From Oceaniglobus roseus (lineage in GTDB: Bacteria; Pseudomonadota; Alphaproteobacteria; Rhodobacterales; Rhodobacteraceae), in the NCBI RefSeq assembly GCF_002869745.1, contig NZ_PNOS01000002.1, positions 1 to 64,000 on the forward strand: 64,000 nucleotides of DNA. The letters run 5' to 3'. Positions 32,448 to 42,274 of the stretch are shown here, piece after piece; the stretch's first letter is position 1, and the number at the start of each line of letters is the position of its first letter. The notes below the pieces were generated by a model that saw only the letters and a list, made by a program, of their open reading frames with translations, ran no database searches and was not told where the DNA came from. Both the position numbers and the translations under genes were made by a program.

Positions 32448-32595
32448 GGGTCTCTCCGGCAGGGACTTGGCGCAGAGATAGGCCGCGGCGCCGGGCTGTC
32501 GCGTCGCGGCGGCCGGAAAATCGTCGCACCCGTCGCGCAGGGCTTTCGCCCCCGCGCCCCTTGCCCGGCGTCCGGCGGGGCGATAAAGCCACCCC

Positions 32596-33435
32596 ATGCT
32601 GGACGAGCCCGACGACATACATCCCCTCTTCTTCGGCGCCCCCGCGACGACCGAGTTCCGCAAGCTGCGCAAGCGGCTGGTCCGGGACACCCGCGAGGCG
32701 ATCGAGACCTACGGGATGATCCAGCCCGGTGCGCGCTGGCTGGTCTGCCTCTCGGGCGGCAAGGACAGCTATACCCTGCTCGCCATCCTGCACGAGTTGC
32801 AATGGCGCGGCCTTCTGCCGATCGAGCTTCTGGCCTGCAACCTCGACCAGGGCCAGCCGGGCTTTCCGGCGACGGTGCTGCCCGAGTTCCTGCAATCGCG
32901 GGGCGTTCCCCACCGGATCGAATACCAGGACACCTATTCCATCGTGATGGACAAGGTGCCCGCGGGCCGCACCATGTGCGCCCTCTGCTCGCGCCTGCGC
33001 CGCGGCAACCTCTACCGCATCGCGCGCGAGGAAGGCTGCTCGGCCGTTGTCCTCGGGCATCACCGCGACGACATCCTGGAAACCTTCTTCCTGAACCTCT
33101 TCCACGGCGGCAAGATCGCCACCATGCCGCCGAAGCTGCTGAACGACGAGGGCGACCTCTTCGTCCTTCGCCCCCTCGCCCATGTCGCCGAGGAGGATTG
33201 CGACCGCTTCGCCCGGGCGCTGAACTATCCGATCATCCCCTGCGACCTCTGCGGTTCGCAGGACGGGCTGCAACGCCAGCAGATCAAGGCGCTGCTCGAC
33301 GGCTGGGAAAGGAACAGCCCCGGGCGCAAGCAGAAGATCTTCCGCGCGCTGACCACCGTGCGCCCTTCGCACCTGCTCGACACCGGGCTGTTCGACTTCG
33401 CCGGGCTGATGCGGGATGCCGACAAGTCGATGTAA
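32596..33435 (+). CDS. ttcA: tRNA 2-thiocytidine(32) synthetase TtcA
   Basis: 279 residues. The PP-loop SGGKDS activates the tRNA by ATP, two cysteines in MCALC and one in CDLCGSQ can hold the Fe-S cluster, and the LGHHRDD motif follows. This is the TtcA layout rather than TilS. The product thiolates C32 of certain tRNAs. It lies divergent from the DUF3833 gene. Confidence 0.94.
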   Translation: MLDEPDDIHPLFFGAPATTEFRKLRKRLVRDTREAIETYGMIQPGARWLVCLSGGKDSYTLLAILHELQWRGLLPIELLACNLDQGQPGFPATVLPEFLQSRGVPHRIEYQDTYSIVMDKVPAGRTMCALCSRLRRGNLYRIAREEGCSAVVLGHHRDDILETFFLNLFHGGKIATMPPKLLNDEGDLFVLRPLAHVAEEDCDRFARALNYPIIPCDLCGSQDGLQRQQIKALLDGWERNSPGRKQKIFRALTTVRPSHLLDTGLFDFAGLMRDADKSM

Positions 33436-33526
33436 CTTCTCTGCGGGGCGCGGGGCGGGATTAAGCCTCTGACAGGACTCCGCGGATAACCCTCTTTCCG
33501 TCACCTCGGGAAGAAGGACACACCCC

Positions 33527-35110
33527 ATGCGGCCTCGTCTGCGCAGACCCCGGATCGGGCACATGCTGCCGCTGCTCGGCTTCTGCCTGCTGCTGGCGGT
33601 CGCGCTGGCCGCCTCGGCCCAGACCGGCGGAGTGGAAGGGCTGGCCTTCACCGGCGCCATCGCCCTCGCCTTCCTTCTCGGCTCCATCGACCGGCGCGAT
33701 CCGTTCCGCCTGCGCGCCGCCCGCCTGCCCGATGCCCTCTCGGCCCGCGCGGTGCTGGAAACGGACCTGATGGACCGCGACGGCGCGCTGTTCATCGCGC
33801 TCGAGATCGACGATGTGCGCCAGGTCGGCAAGCGGCTCGGCGCCCGGGCCCTCGGCGACATGACCGACCAGCTGGCCCAGCGGCTCAGGGCGCGGGTTCG
33901 CGGCGGCGACGGCTTCTCGGTGCTGGCGCCGGGCCGCTTCGGCGTGCGGCTGCAACAGGCCGGGCCCGTCGACCTCGAACTCGGGATCCGCGCCGGCCAG
34001 CGGCTGATGGCCTGCGCGAACGATCCGCTGCGCGTCGACGGCATGGCCGTGCACTGCGCCCTCAGCGCGGGCTTCGCCCACGCGGGCCAGCTTCGGGGGC
34101 TCTCGCCGGTCCCGGGGCTGCTGGACGCGGCGGAGCGGGCGCTCGCGGCCGCACAGGACGCAGGGCCGCGCAGCCTGGTTTCGTTCGAACCGGCGATGAT
34201 GACCGCGCCGCCGCGCAAGGGCAGCGGCGATCGCCACCGGGCCGCCGAACTGCGCCGCGCCATCGCCGGGGGCGGGATCGTGGCCTGGTTCCAGCCGCAG
34301 ATCGCCACCGACACCGGCGCCCTTGCGGGGGTCGAGGCGCTGGCCCGCTGGGCGCACCCCGAACATGGCCTGCTGCCCCCGGGAGAATTCCTCGAGCTTG
34401 CCCGCAGCGCAGGCTGCACCGCGAAGCTGACCGACGCGATGCTCGCCGCCGCCCTCGGGCAGCTGGCAGCCTGGCGGCGGGCGGGGCTGGAGGTGCCGCG
34501 GATCTCGGTCAATTTCGGCGCCGCCGACCTGGCCGACCCGACTCTCGTGGACCGCGTCCTCTGGGCGCTCGACGCGGCGGGCCTGGCCCCCTCCGACATC
34601 GGGATCGAGATCCTCGAATCCGTCGTCGCCTCCGCCGATCCCGACGACATGGTCTGCCGCAACGTCCTGGCCCTCGGCGCCCGGGGCTGCTGGGTCGAGC
34701 TCGACGATTTCGGCACCGGCAGCACCTCCATCGCCGGGATCCGCCGGTTCGGCGTCCGGCGGATCAAGCTCGACCGCAGCCTCGTCACCGCGCTCGACCG
34801 CGATGCGGGCCAGCTGGCCACGGTCGCGGCCGTGCTCACCATGGCCGACCAGCTCGGGGTCGAGGTTCTGGCCGAAGGCGTTGAAACCCCGGCCGAACAC
34901 CACGCCCTCGCCCAGCTCGGCGTCCCCCATGTCCAGGGCCACGCCGTCGCCCGCCCCATGGCCGCCGCGGACGCCACCGCCTGGATCGCCCGTCGGGCCC
35001 GGATCCTGGCCGAGTCGCCGGCGCCCGCCCGGCCCGCCCGCCCGCAGCGCACGAACGGTGCCGTGGCGGCGAAAGGGCGCGGCAGCCCCATCGGGGGCGA
35101 AACGGCTTGA
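33527..35110 (+). CDS. Membrane-anchored EAL phosphodiesterase with degenerate GGDEF domain
   Basis: 527 residues. One or two transmembrane segments lie in residues 10-55. A GGDEF-like domain follows (about 75-215), but its signature is replaced by APGRFGV, so it should not make c-di-GMP. The EAL domain (about 240-500) keeps key elements: GVEALARWAHP, ISVNFGAADL, ELDDFGTG, IKLDRSLV and LAEGVET. It probably hydrolyses c-di-GMP. The C-terminal 35 residues are Ala/Pro/Arg-rich and disordered. Confidence 0.92.
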   Translation: MRPRLRRPRIGHMLPLLGFCLLLAVALAASAQTGGVEGLAFTGAIALAFLLGSIDRRDPFRLRAARLPDALSARAVLETDLMDRDGALFIALEIDDVRQVGKRLGARALGDMTDQLAQRLRARVRGGDGFSVLAPGRFGVRLQQAGPVDLELGIRAGQRLMACANDPLRVDGMAVHCALSAGFAHAGQLRGLSPVPGLLDAAERALAAAQDAGPRSLVSFEPAMMTAPPRKGSGDRHRAAELRRAIAGGGIVAWFQPQIATDTGALAGVEALARWAHPEHGLLPPGEFLELARSAGCTAKLTDAMLAAALGQLAAWRRAGLEVPRISVNFGAADLADPTLVDRVLWALDAAGLAPSDIGIEILESVVASADPDDMVCRNVLALGARGCWVELDDFGTGSTSIAGIRRFGVRRIKLDRSLVTALDRDAGQLATVAAVLTMADQLGVEVLAEGVETPAEHHALAQLGVPHVQGHAVARPMAAADATAWIARRARILAESPAPARPARPQRTNGAVAAKGRGSPIGGETA

Positions 35111-35173
35111 CCTTTCCAGCCATGGCCTGTTGAACCTGCCTGACCTTTGACCCCACACAGGCGGTGGTTCCGA

Positions 35174-37018
35174 ATGGACGATCAAAACAAGAATCTCATT
35201 CTTGCGACGGCTCTCAGCTTCCTCGTGATCCTGGTCTGGTTCCTGATCTTCCCGCCACAGGAACAGGCACCGAACCCGACACCGGAACAGCCCGGCGTCA
35301 CGCAGATCACCGAGGGCGCGACGCCCCCCGCCGCCACGGACAGCACCGCGTCGCCGTCCGGCACGCTGCCCGAGACGGCCGGCGTCAACCCCGCGGACGC
35401 CCCCACCATCGCCGTCGACACGCCCAGCCTCACCGGCTCGATCTCGCTGCTCGGCGGGCGGCTGAACGAGCTGTCGCTGAAGGGCTACCACGTCACCCTC
35501 GACCAGAGCTCGCCCCTGGTCGAGCTGCTGTCGCCCGTCGGCACCGCCAACCCCTATTACGCCTTCTTCGGCTGGGCCCCCGGCGGCGACCTGAGCTTCG
35601 AGGCCGTGCCTGGCGCCAACACGCTCTGGACCCAGAGCGGCGGCGGCACCCTTAGCCCCGACAGCCCCGTGACCCTGACCTGGGACAATGGCCAAGGCCT
35701 GATCTTCACCCGCGAGATCTCGGTCGACGACAAATACATGTTCCGCGTCACCCAGAGCGTGCAGAACACCACCGGCGCGCCGGTCCGCTTGGCGCCCTAC
35801 GGCCTGATCACGCGGGACGGCACGCCGCCGAACCTGTCGAATTTCTTCATCCTCCACGAAGGCGTCGTGCGCATGTCCGACGGCACGCTGCAGGAGGTGA
35901 AGTACAAGAACATGCCCGATTTCGAAGCCGACGACCGCTGGGGCGCCAATGCCGACGTGGTCCAGGTGGAACACGACGGCTGGGTCGGCTTCACCGACAA
36001 GTACTGGATGACCTCGCTGATCCCCGAGCCCGGCACCGGCTTCACCTCCGTCGCCAAGTACGTGGCGGGCAGCAACGTCTACCAGACCGAGGCACGCCTC
36101 GGCACCATGGAGGTGGCGGCGGGCGCCAGCGCCTCGACCTCGACCCGCGTCTTCGCCGGCGCGAAGGAGTGGGAGACGATCCGCGCCTACCAGAACCGCG
36201 ACGGCATCAAGGGCTTCCTCGACTCGATCGACTGGGGCTGGTTCTTCTTCCTGACCAAGCCGATCTTCTTCGTGCTGCACTGGCTGAACGGCGTCATCGG
36301 CAACATGGGCTGGTCGATCATCGCGCTGACCTTCCTCCTGAAGGCGCTGCTCTTCCCGCTGGCCTACAAGTCCTACATCTCGATGGCGAAGATGAAGGAG
36401 CTCCAGCCCGAGATGGAGGCCCTGAAGGAGCGTGCAGGCGACGACCGCCAGAAGCTCCAGCAGGGGATGATGGAGCTCTACAAGAAGAACAAGGTGAACC
36501 CGGCCTCGGGCTGCCTGCCGATCCTGCTGCAGATCCCGATCTTCTTCTCGCTCTACAAGGTGATCTTCGTCACCATCGAACTGCGTCACGCCCCCTGGAT
36601 CGGCTGGATCCGCGACCTCTCGGCCCCCGACCCCAGCTCGATCCTGAACCTCTTCGGCCTGCTGCCCTGGGGGACGCCGGACCCGACGTCGTTCATCCAC
36701 ATCATCAGCCTCGGCGTGCTGCCGATCCTGCTCGGCATCTCGATGTGGCTCCAGCAGAAGCTGAACCCGGCGCCCGCCGATCCGACGCAGAAGATGATCT
36801 TCGCCTGGATGCCCTGGGTGTTCATGTTCATGCTTGGCCGGTTCGCGAGCGGCCTGGTGCTGTACTGGATCACGAACAACACGATCACCTTCACCCAGCA
36901 GTACCTGATCATGCGCTCGCAGGGCTACAAGCCCGACGTCTTCGGCAACATCAAGGGCGGCTTCAAGAAGACACCCAAGACAGCCGGGGCCGGGAACAGC
37001 AAGTCGAAGCCGAAGTGA
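35174..37018 (+). CDS. yidC: Membrane protein insertase YidC
   Basis: 614 residues from the ATG at 35174; an upstream TTG at 35147 is less likely because MDDQNKNLILA is the usual start. An N-terminal anchor (residues 6-25) precedes a large periplasmic beta domain (about 60-340). The conserved insertase core follows, with segments such as WSIIALTFLLKALLFPL, MKELQPEMEALKERAGDD and NPASGCLPILLQIPIFFSLY. It inserts inner-membrane proteins alone or with SecYEG and ends in a basic tail. Confidence 0.97.
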   Translation: MDDQNKNLILATALSFLVILVWFLIFPPQEQAPNPTPEQPGVTQITEGATPPAATDSTASPSGTLPETAGVNPADAPTIAVDTPSLTGSISLLGGRLNELSLKGYHVTLDQSSPLVELLSPVGTANPYYAFFGWAPGGDLSFEAVPGANTLWTQSGGGTLSPDSPVTLTWDNGQGLIFTREISVDDKYMFRVTQSVQNTTGAPVRLAPYGLITRDGTPPNLSNFFILHEGVVRMSDGTLQEVKYKNMPDFEADDRWGANADVVQVEHDGWVGFTDKYWMTSLIPEPGTGFTSVAKYVAGSNVYQTEARLGTMEVAAGASASTSTRVFAGAKEWETIRAYQNRDGIKGFLDSIDWGWFFFLTKPIFFVLHWLNGVIGNMGWSIIALTFLLKALLFPLAYKSYISMAKMKELQPEMEALKERAGDDRQKLQQGMMELYKKNKVNPASGCLPILLQIPIFFSLYKVIFVTIELRHAPWIGWIRDLSAPDPSSILNLFGLLPWGTPDPTSFIHIISLGVLPILLGISMWLQQKLNPAPADPTQKMIFAWMPWVFMFMLGRFASGLVLYWITNNTITFTQQYLIMRSQGYKPDVFGNIKGGFKKTPKTAGAGNSKSKPK

Positions 37019-37097
37019 GCGCCGCGCCTTCCCTGACGAGGGCGCCGCGCAACGCCGCGGCGCGCGCGCATCGCCCCGCCGGACGGAGAGCGACGCC

Positions 37098-37745
37098 ATG
37101 AGCCTGTCCTTCGACATCACCGAGGTCGACGACGCGGCGCGCGAGGCCGGGCGCAAGCTCTTCGCCGGGCCGACCGAGTTCCTGAAAGGCGTCGTCGCGA
37201 TGGACGGGCTGCCCCCGGCGGACCGGATCGAGGTCTGCTTCGCCGGCCGATCGAACGTCGGCAAGTCGACGCTGATCAACGCGGTGACGGGCCGCAAGGC
37301 CCTGGCGCGGGCGTCGAACACGCCGGGGCGGACCCAGGAGATCAACTTCTTCACGGCCGGGGATGCGCATTACCTGGTGGACCTGCCCGGCTACGGCTTC
37401 GCCAACGCGCCGGTGAAGGTGGTGGAGAAGTGGCAGCGGCTGATGAAGGCCTACCTTTCGGGGCGGCAGACGCTCAGGCGGGTGTTCCTGCTGATCGACA
37501 GCCGCCACGGGGCCAAGGCGGTGGACGAGGAGATCATGACGGTCCTCGACCAGTCCGCCGTGACCTTCCAGTGCGTCCTGACGAAGGCCGACAAGCCCGG
37601 CGGGCGCGATTTCGAGGCCGCCCTCGCCGTGACGCGCGCGGCGCTCGCACGCCACCCGGCCGCCTTTCCGGAAATCGTCGTGACCTCGTCGGAAAAGGGC
37701 GAGGGCATCGACGTGCTGCGCGGGATCATCGCGACCCTGGACTGA
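37098..37745 (+). CDS. engB: Ribosome-biogenesis GTP-binding protein EngB (YihA/YsxC)
   Basis: 215 residues. G1 is AGRSNVGKST, G2 lies in NTPGRTQEINFF, G3 is DLPGYGFA and G4 is TKADK, with TSSEKGEG as G5. It is an essential GTPase of large-subunit assembly. It starts 79 nt after yidC and is followed by a perfect palindrome. Confidence 0.96.
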   Translation: MSLSFDITEVDDAAREAGRKLFAGPTEFLKGVVAMDGLPPADRIEVCFAGRSNVGKSTLINAVTGRKALARASNTPGRTQEINFFTAGDAHYLVDLPGYGFANAPVKVVEKWQRLMKAYLSGRQTLRRVFLLIDSRHGAKAVDEEIMTVLDQSAVTFQCVLTKADKPGGRDFEAALAVTRAALARHPAAFPEIVVTSSEKGEGIDVLRGIIATLD

Positions 37746-37771
37746 CACTTCCGGACAGGCGGACCGCGGAC

Positions 37772-37799
37772 GTAGGATGGGTCATATGACCCATCCTAC
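37772..37799. terminator. Perfect 28-bp palindrome between convergent engB and yacG
   Basis: Both arms are exact: gtaggatgggtcat and its reverse complement, with no unpaired loop in duplex form. It lies 26 nt after engB and 6 nt before the yacG stop. The position between converging genes suggests bidirectional transcription termination, but no clear T-run follows, so a protein-binding or REP-like role is also possible. Confidence 0.6.
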
Positions 37800-37805
37800 C
37801 GCCCC

Positions 37806-37988
37806 TCAATGCGGGCGCTCGGGGCCGCTCGTGGGGGCACGGTCGGCGTCGTCCATGTCGTCGGCGTCGTCCGCGGGAATCGCATAGGCGCCGGTCAGCC
37901 ACTTGCCGAGATCGATGTCGGCACAGCGGCGCGAGCAGAAGGGGCGGTACTTCCGGTCGCTCTCGCGCTGGCAGATCGGACAGGGCAT
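37806..37988 (-). CDS. yacG: Zinc-binding DNA gyrase inhibitor family protein YacG
   Basis: 60 residues. Four cysteines in CPIC and [15 protein letters not shown] form the YacG zinc site. The C-terminal 25 residues are Asp/Ala-rich. It is the last gene of the leftward operon, 10 nt after the RNase E/G gene. Confidence 0.93.
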   Translation of the reverse strand: MPCPICQRESDRKYRPFCSRRCADIDLGKWLTGAYAIPADDADDMDDADRAPTSGPERPH

Positions 37989-37998
37989 GGTCTCTCCT

Positions 37999-39015
37999 TC
38001 AGAGCAGGGGAAGGCGGTCGCGTTTCCTCTGCAACTCGTAGAGGCCGAGCGGGGTCCAGCCCGCGAGGGTGGTTTCCACCGCGTCGGCCTTCAGCGCGGC
38101 GCGCAGCACCTGTTCGAAGCCACGGCGGTCCTTCTTCGGCATCGGCGCGAGGTCCAGCACGATCTGCCCGCCGAGGCCGCGGCACCTGAGTTGCGCGGGC
38201 AGCGCGCGCGCGGCCGCGATGTTGGCCTTGAGCCCCGCGGCAAGCGAGGTGTCGGCGCCGGTGTTCACGTCCACCGCCACCAGCGCGCGGGTCGGCTCGA
38301 CGAACATGCTCCCGCCCGCGGGCAGGGGCACCTCGGGGCGGCGCAGGGCGGAAATCATCGCGTCGATGCCGTGCTCGGCAAAGCCGCCGTCCTTGGTCGC
38401 GATCGTGTCGGGCTCGGGCCATTCCCTCCAGGCGAGGGTGTGGGGGTCGGGGCCGTCGGCCAGAAGCTCGGGGTCGCGACCCTCATCGCCCATCACCTTC
38501 GCGGCGAGGTCGGTCATGGCGAGGATGTCCTCGGCCAGCGCCTCGTCCGAGGCATGTTCGGCGGCCGAGCGCAGGATCAGCCCCATGTCGAGGCCGTCCA
38601 TCACCTCGCGCGCCAGCAGCTGGAGTTCGTCTCGCCGGGCATCGTCGCGGACCCTGCGCGAGACGTTGATGCCGGGCTTGCCGGGGGTCGCGATGGCATA
38701 GCGGCTCTTGAATAGCACGCCCGTCGTCACCGGCACCGCCTTGCCCTCGGTGGCATAGCCCGTGACCTGCACCAGCAGCGGGGTGCCGGGGGCCAGCACC
38801 TTGGCGTTCTTCAGATAGGCGCGCCCCTCGGGCAGCTTCAGGATCGCGCCCCCCTGCCCCTTCAGCGGACGGTCGGCCACGGCGCGGTAGATGGCGCCCG
38901 GCACCGGCACGTCGTCCGGAGCGGCGATCAGCAGGTCCTCGAGCCGACCGTCCTCCACCAGCGCGGCGGCAAGGCGGCCGTCGAGACGGTCGAGCACGAT
39001 CAGACGGCCCTTCAT
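37999..39015 (-). CDS. Short ribonuclease E/G family protein
   Basis: 338 residues from the ATG at 39015, much shorter than RNase E. It has the catalytic core only: DNase I-like metal residues in [10 protein letters not shown] and [12 protein letters not shown] match the two catalytic aspartates. No S1 domain signature and no zinc-link cysteine pair were seen. It may process rRNA or mRNA, or be a specialised relative. It overlaps maf by 4 nt. Confidence 0.87.
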   Translation of the reverse strand: MKGRLIVLDRLDGRLAAALVEDGRLEDLLIAAPDDVPVPGAIYRAVADRPLKGQGGAILKLPEGRAYLKNAKVLAPGTPLLVQVTGYATEGKAVPVTTGVLFKSRYAIATPGKPGINVSRRVRDDARRDELQLLAREVMDGLDMGLILRSAAEHASDEALAEDILAMTDLAAKVMGDEGRDPELLADGPDPHTLAWREWPEPDTIATKDGGFAEHGIDAMISALRRPEVPLPAGGSMFVEPTRALVAVDVNTGADTSLAAGLKANIAAARALPAQLRCRGLGGQIVLDLAPMPKKDRRGFEQVLRAALKADAVETTLAGWTPLGLYELQRKRDRLPLL

Positions 39016-39605
39016 GCCGCACCTCCGAAAACGGGAAAGCCCGCGGCGGCGAGCAGCGTGGCGGTCTCGGCCACGGGCAGGCCCACGACCGCGGTGAACG
39101 AGCCCTGGATCCACGGGATGAAGGCCCCGGCGGGGCCCTGGATCGCATAGGCGCCGGCCTTGCCCCGCCAGTCGTTCGTGGCGAGATAGCCGTTCACCTC
39201 GACATCGGACAGGCGCTTCATCTTCACGGCGGTCACCACCTCGCGCTCCCAGAGCCTGTCGCCGCGTCGCACCGCGACCGCGGTGACGACCCGGTGGCGG
39301 CGACCGGACAGGGCGTACAGGAACTCGGCCGCCTGCCCCGCATCCTCGGGCTTTCCGAGGATCCGGCGGCCAAGGGCCACGGTGGTGTCGGCGCAGAGCA
39401 GCACCTCGCCCTCTTCAAGCGGCACCGCGGCGGCCTTCTCCCGCGCCATGCGGGCGCAGTAGGGGCGCGGCAGTTCGCCCTTGCCGGGCGTCTCGTCGAT
39501 GTCGGGGGCGCGGATTTCGTGCGGGGTCAGGCCCAGCTGCGCCAGCAGTTCCAGCCGCCGGGGCGAGCCCGAGCCGAGGATCAGTCGGGGTCTGGGGCCG
39601 GTCAT
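39012..39605 (-). CDS. maf: Maf-family nucleotide pyrophosphatase
   Basis: 197 residues. The N-terminal [24 protein letters not shown] and CADTTVALG motifs identify the family; [13 protein letters not shown] follows. Maf proteins hydrolyse non-canonical or modified nucleoside triphosphates. The stop overlaps the RNase E/G start. Confidence 0.94.
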   Translation of the reverse strand: MTGPRPRLILGSGSPRRLELLAQLGLTPHEIRAPDIDETPGKGELPRPYCARMAREKAAAVPLEEGEVLLCADTTVALGRRILGKPEDAGQAAEFLYALSGRRHRVVTAVAVRRGDRLWEREVVTAVKMKRLSDVEVNGYLATNDWRGKAGAYAIQGPAGAFIPWIQGSFTAVVGLPVAETATLLAAAGFPVFGGAA

Positions 39606-39650
39606 GGGGTCCGCCGGGGTGCCGAGGAAACGGGTCCGCGACGCACCGTC

Positions 39651-39869
39651 CTACTTGAAGCGGTAATTGATCCGGCCCTTGGTCAGATCGTAGGGGGTCA
39701 TCTCGACCTGCACCTTGTCGCCCGCGAGGACACGGATGCGGTTCTTGCGCATCTTGCCTGCCGTGTGCGCGATGATCTCATGGCCGTTTTCCAGCTCGAC
39801 CCTGAATGTCGCGTTCGGCAGGAGTTCCTTCACGACACCGGGAAATTCGAGCAGTTCTTCCTTGGCCAT
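39651..39869 (-). CDS. infA: Translation initiation factor IF-1
   Basis: 72 residues from the ATG at 39869, the standard length. [33 protein letters not shown] and GRINYRF match IF-1. A GTG two codons upstream would add two residues and is not favoured. Confidence 0.97.
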   Translation of the reverse strand: MAKEELLEFPGVVKELLPNATFRVELENGHEIIAHTAGKMRKNRIRVLAGDKVQVEMTPYDLTKGRINYRFK

Positions 39870-39952
39870 GTTCACTCCAGATTGACTCGCCCGCCGATTT
39901 CCGCGGACGCCGCACTAAATGCGCCTGTTCGCGCGGCTTTTCAAGGTCAGTT

Positions 39953-40825
39953 TTACGTTCCGCGCGGTCGCAGGGCCCGGATTTCGGGCGTTTCCGGCGC
40001 GCGCGACTGTTCCTCCCAGTGCGCCGGAACGTCGACTCCGCCGGGCGGGCGCAGGCCGGTGTCGTGCTCCCAGACGACCCAGCCGGGCACGTTCAGCGGG
40101 CTCTCGTCCAGAAGCCCCTCTTCGCTGAAACCGATGTCGGCGGGGGCGTAATGGCCTGCCCTTCCCGCGTTCGCGTCGAGGAAGACGCAGTCGGCGACCG
40201 CGCCCAGGGTCGCCGAGGTGATGACCGCGCGCCGCCCTTCCAGCGCACGGGCCATGGCGGCGATGCGGATGCGACTGGCGCCGCGGATCGTCTCGGTGCA
40301 GCTTGGCACCAGCAGCACCTCGCCGGGCACGCGACGCGCCAGCAGGGGAAACTCGCTGTCGTAGCAGATGAGGATGGCAAGACGGCCGAGCGCCGTGTCG
40401 TAGAGCGCGGGCGGATCGCCCGGCACCAGCGGCGTCTCGCTCCGCTCCCAGGGGGTGAGCATCTGCTTGTCGACATGGGCGGCGGTGCCGTCGGGGGCAT
40501 GCAGCCAGGCGCGGTTGACGAAGCGTCCCTCGGCCGCGCAGGGGCCGCTGCCCGCCAGGATGTGCACGTCGTAGCGTCGCGCCAGCTCGGCGTGGAGCGC
40601 GTCGTTCCCGGGGTTGGCGGCGACGCAGCGGTCGATCCATTGCGTGGTGGAAAGCCCCTGCGGGATCTCGCCGCAGAAGGCGGCCTCCATCGCCGCGTAT
40701 TCCGGGAACATCAGCAGGTCGGCGCCCTGCTGGGCGGCGTCCTTCACCCAGCGTTCGAGCTTCGCGGCATAGGCGGCCCGGTCGGCGTGGGTCTCGAGGG
40801 GCCAGGCGGCGGCGGCGATCTTCAT
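39953..40825 (-). CDS. Carbon-nitrogen hydrolase (nitrilase superfamily)
   Basis: 290 residues from the ATG at 40825 (overlaps the GNAT stop). The Glu-Lys-Cys triad is visible: Glu in MFPEYAAME, Lys in VDKQML and Cys in LICYDSEF. Members hydrolyse nitriles, amides or carbamoyl groups, and the substrate is unknown. It is the last gene of a three-gene coupled cassette upstream of infA. Confidence 0.9.
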   Translation of the reverse strand: MKIAAAAWPLETHADRAAYAAKLERWVKDAAQQGADLLMFPEYAAMEAAFCGEIPQGLSTTQWIDRCVAANPGNDALHAELARRYDVHILAGSGPCAAEGRFVNRAWLHAPDGTAAHVDKQMLTPWERSETPLVPGDPPALYDTALGRLAILICYDSEFPLLARRVPGEVLLVPSCTETIRGASRIRIAAMARALEGRRAVITSATLGAVADCVFLDANAGRAGHYAPADIGFSEEGLLDESPLNVPGWVVWEHDTGLRPPGGVDVPAHWEEQSRAPETPEIRALRPRGT

Positions 40826-41409
40826 AGCTTTCTTGCCCAGAGCTGGAGGGGTTTGGCGGTCTGCACCGAGTCGCCCACGTCGCGCCATTCGAACGAGGCG
40901 AAGGCGTCGGCCACGGGTGCATAGCCGCGCTTCGTCCAGAAAGCGTCGTTGGTGCGGGCGTTCGCGGGACGCAGCGGGTGGTCGTCGGGCCGCTTGACCG
41001 AGCAGAAGACGGCATGGCTGCGGCCAAGGGCGCGGGCATGGGCCTCGCGCAGGTCGAAGAAGGTGTGGCCCGCGCCCTGCCCGCGATACTCCGGCAGCAG
41101 CACGCTCTCGGCGCAGTAGAACACCGTTTCCGGGACCAGCCCCGCCTTGGCGAGGGGGGCGGCGAAGGCTTCGGCGTGGTCCTCCATCGGGGTGCCGGTG
41201 GCGGCGCCGACGATGCGGCCCCCGGCCCGCGCAGCGACGAGGATCGCGCCGGGGCTGTCGCGGTAGGTGGCCATGTACGCGCGCTCGTACTCGGGATCGC
41301 CGTCGTAGAGGTAGGGCCAGTCGCGGAACACGGTGATGCGCAGGGCGGCGAGATCGTCCAGCGCCTCCTCGAGGGCCGCGCCGGAGAGGGTTTCGAAGGT
41401 CAGGCTCAT
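40822..41409 (-). CDS. GNAT-family N-acetyltransferase
   Basis: 195 residues. The acetyl-CoA-binding motif is LLPEYRGQGAG, followed by a FFDLREAHARALG helix. The acceptor is unknown. It overlaps both neighbours by 4 nt (ATGA), so it is likely co-translated with the SnoaL-like and nitrilase-family genes. Confidence 0.9.
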   Translation of the reverse strand: MSLTFETLSGAALEEALDDLAALRITVFRDWPYLYDGDPEYERAYMATYRDSPGAILVAARAGGRIVGAATGTPMEDHAEAFAAPLAKAGLVPETVFYCAESVLLPEYRGQGAGHTFFDLREAHARALGRSHAVFCSVKRPDDHPLRPANARTNDAFWTKRGYAPVADAFASFEWRDVGDSVQTAKPLQLWARKL

Positions 41410-41813
41410 GCGACCTGGGCCATCCAGTCGGTCATGTTGTAGAAGGTGGTCACGCGGGCGATCCGGCCGTCCCTCAGGGTGAAGAACGAACCGACCGGCA
41501 GGACATAGCCCTGGCCGCGGGCCGGCGGGCAGCCCTCCTGCGTGGCAAGGTAGGTGCCGTGGATCGTGAACTCGGCCGCGGCGCGGGTGCCGTTCTCGCC
41601 GGTGAAGATCACCAGGTCCTCCGCCCGCTCGCGATAGGCCCCTTCCATCATCGCCAGGAAGTCGGCGAAGGCCGCCTTGCCGCGGCGGATCTCGCCCTGG
41701 TTGACGTGGTGTTCGACGTCGTCGGTGACGAGGTCCAGCATCCCGGCGGAGTCCCCGGCGTTGAAGGCGGCGAAATAGGCGGCGACGGTGTCGCGGGCGT
41801 CGGTGTCGGTCAT
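41406..41813 (-). CDS. SnoaL/NTF2-like (ketosteroid-isomerase fold) protein
   Basis: 135 residues from the ATG at 41813. The cone-fold pattern is visible: YFAAFNAGDSAGMLDLVTDDVEHHV, EFTIHGTY and FFTLRDGRIARVTTFYN. Such proteins bind small ligands and may be isomerases, hydrolases or non-catalytic. The start overlaps the phosphatase stop by 4 nt. Confidence 0.87.
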   Translation of the reverse strand: MTDTDARDTVAAYFAAFNAGDSAGMLDLVTDDVEHHVNQGEIRRGKAAFADFLAMMEGAYRERAEDLVIFTGENGTRAAAEFTIHGTYLATQEGCPPARGQGYVLPVGSFFTLRDGRIARVTTFYNMTDWMAQVA

Positions 41814-42268
41814 TGTCCCTCCGTTGGCGGACCGAAGCGGTTCAGCATCCGGCCCTTGATCTGATCGCGCGTCTGGCGGTAGCTGTCCAGCTTGTCTTCC
41901 CGCCCCTGCCCCAGACCCGTCGGATCGAGGATCGGCCAGTACTCGACATCGAGGTGGAAGAACCGCGTCAGCTCCAGCGCCCGCCGCTGCGAGGCGGGCG
42001 AAAGCGCGATTACCAGGTCGAAGCCCGACAGGTCGTCCCCCCACTGCTCCATCTCGTCGAAGGAGCGGGTGCGGTGGCGCTCCAGCTCCACCCCCAGCTC
42101 GCGGCAGACGGCGATGGAGAAGCCGTCGATCTCCATGTCGCTCTTCACCCCCGCGGACTGGACGTAGGTGCGGGTGCCGTAGAGCTTCTTCATCAGCCCC
42201 TCGGCCATGGGCGAGCGGACGGCGTTGTGGTCGCAGCAGAAGAGCACCGACTGTGGCAGGGCGCCCAC
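41810..42268 (-). CDS. Low-molecular-weight protein-tyrosine-phosphatase/arsenate-reductase-like protein
   Basis: 152 residues. A CX5R active site is present in CDHNAVRS near the N-terminus, and the general-acid loop is ILDPTG. Length and layout fit LMW-PTP. In related bacteria it sits between UPF0262 and infA; here three genes separate it from infA. Confidence 0.9.
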   Translation of the reverse strand: MGALPQSVLFCCDHNAVRSPMAEGLMKKLYGTRTYVQSAGVKSDMEIDGFSIAVCRELGVELERHRTRSFDEMEQWGDDLSGFDLVIALSPASQRRALELTRFFHLDVEYWPILDPTGLGQGREDKLDSYRQTRDQIKGRMLNRFGPPTEGQ

Positions 42269-42274
42269 CTGTCC

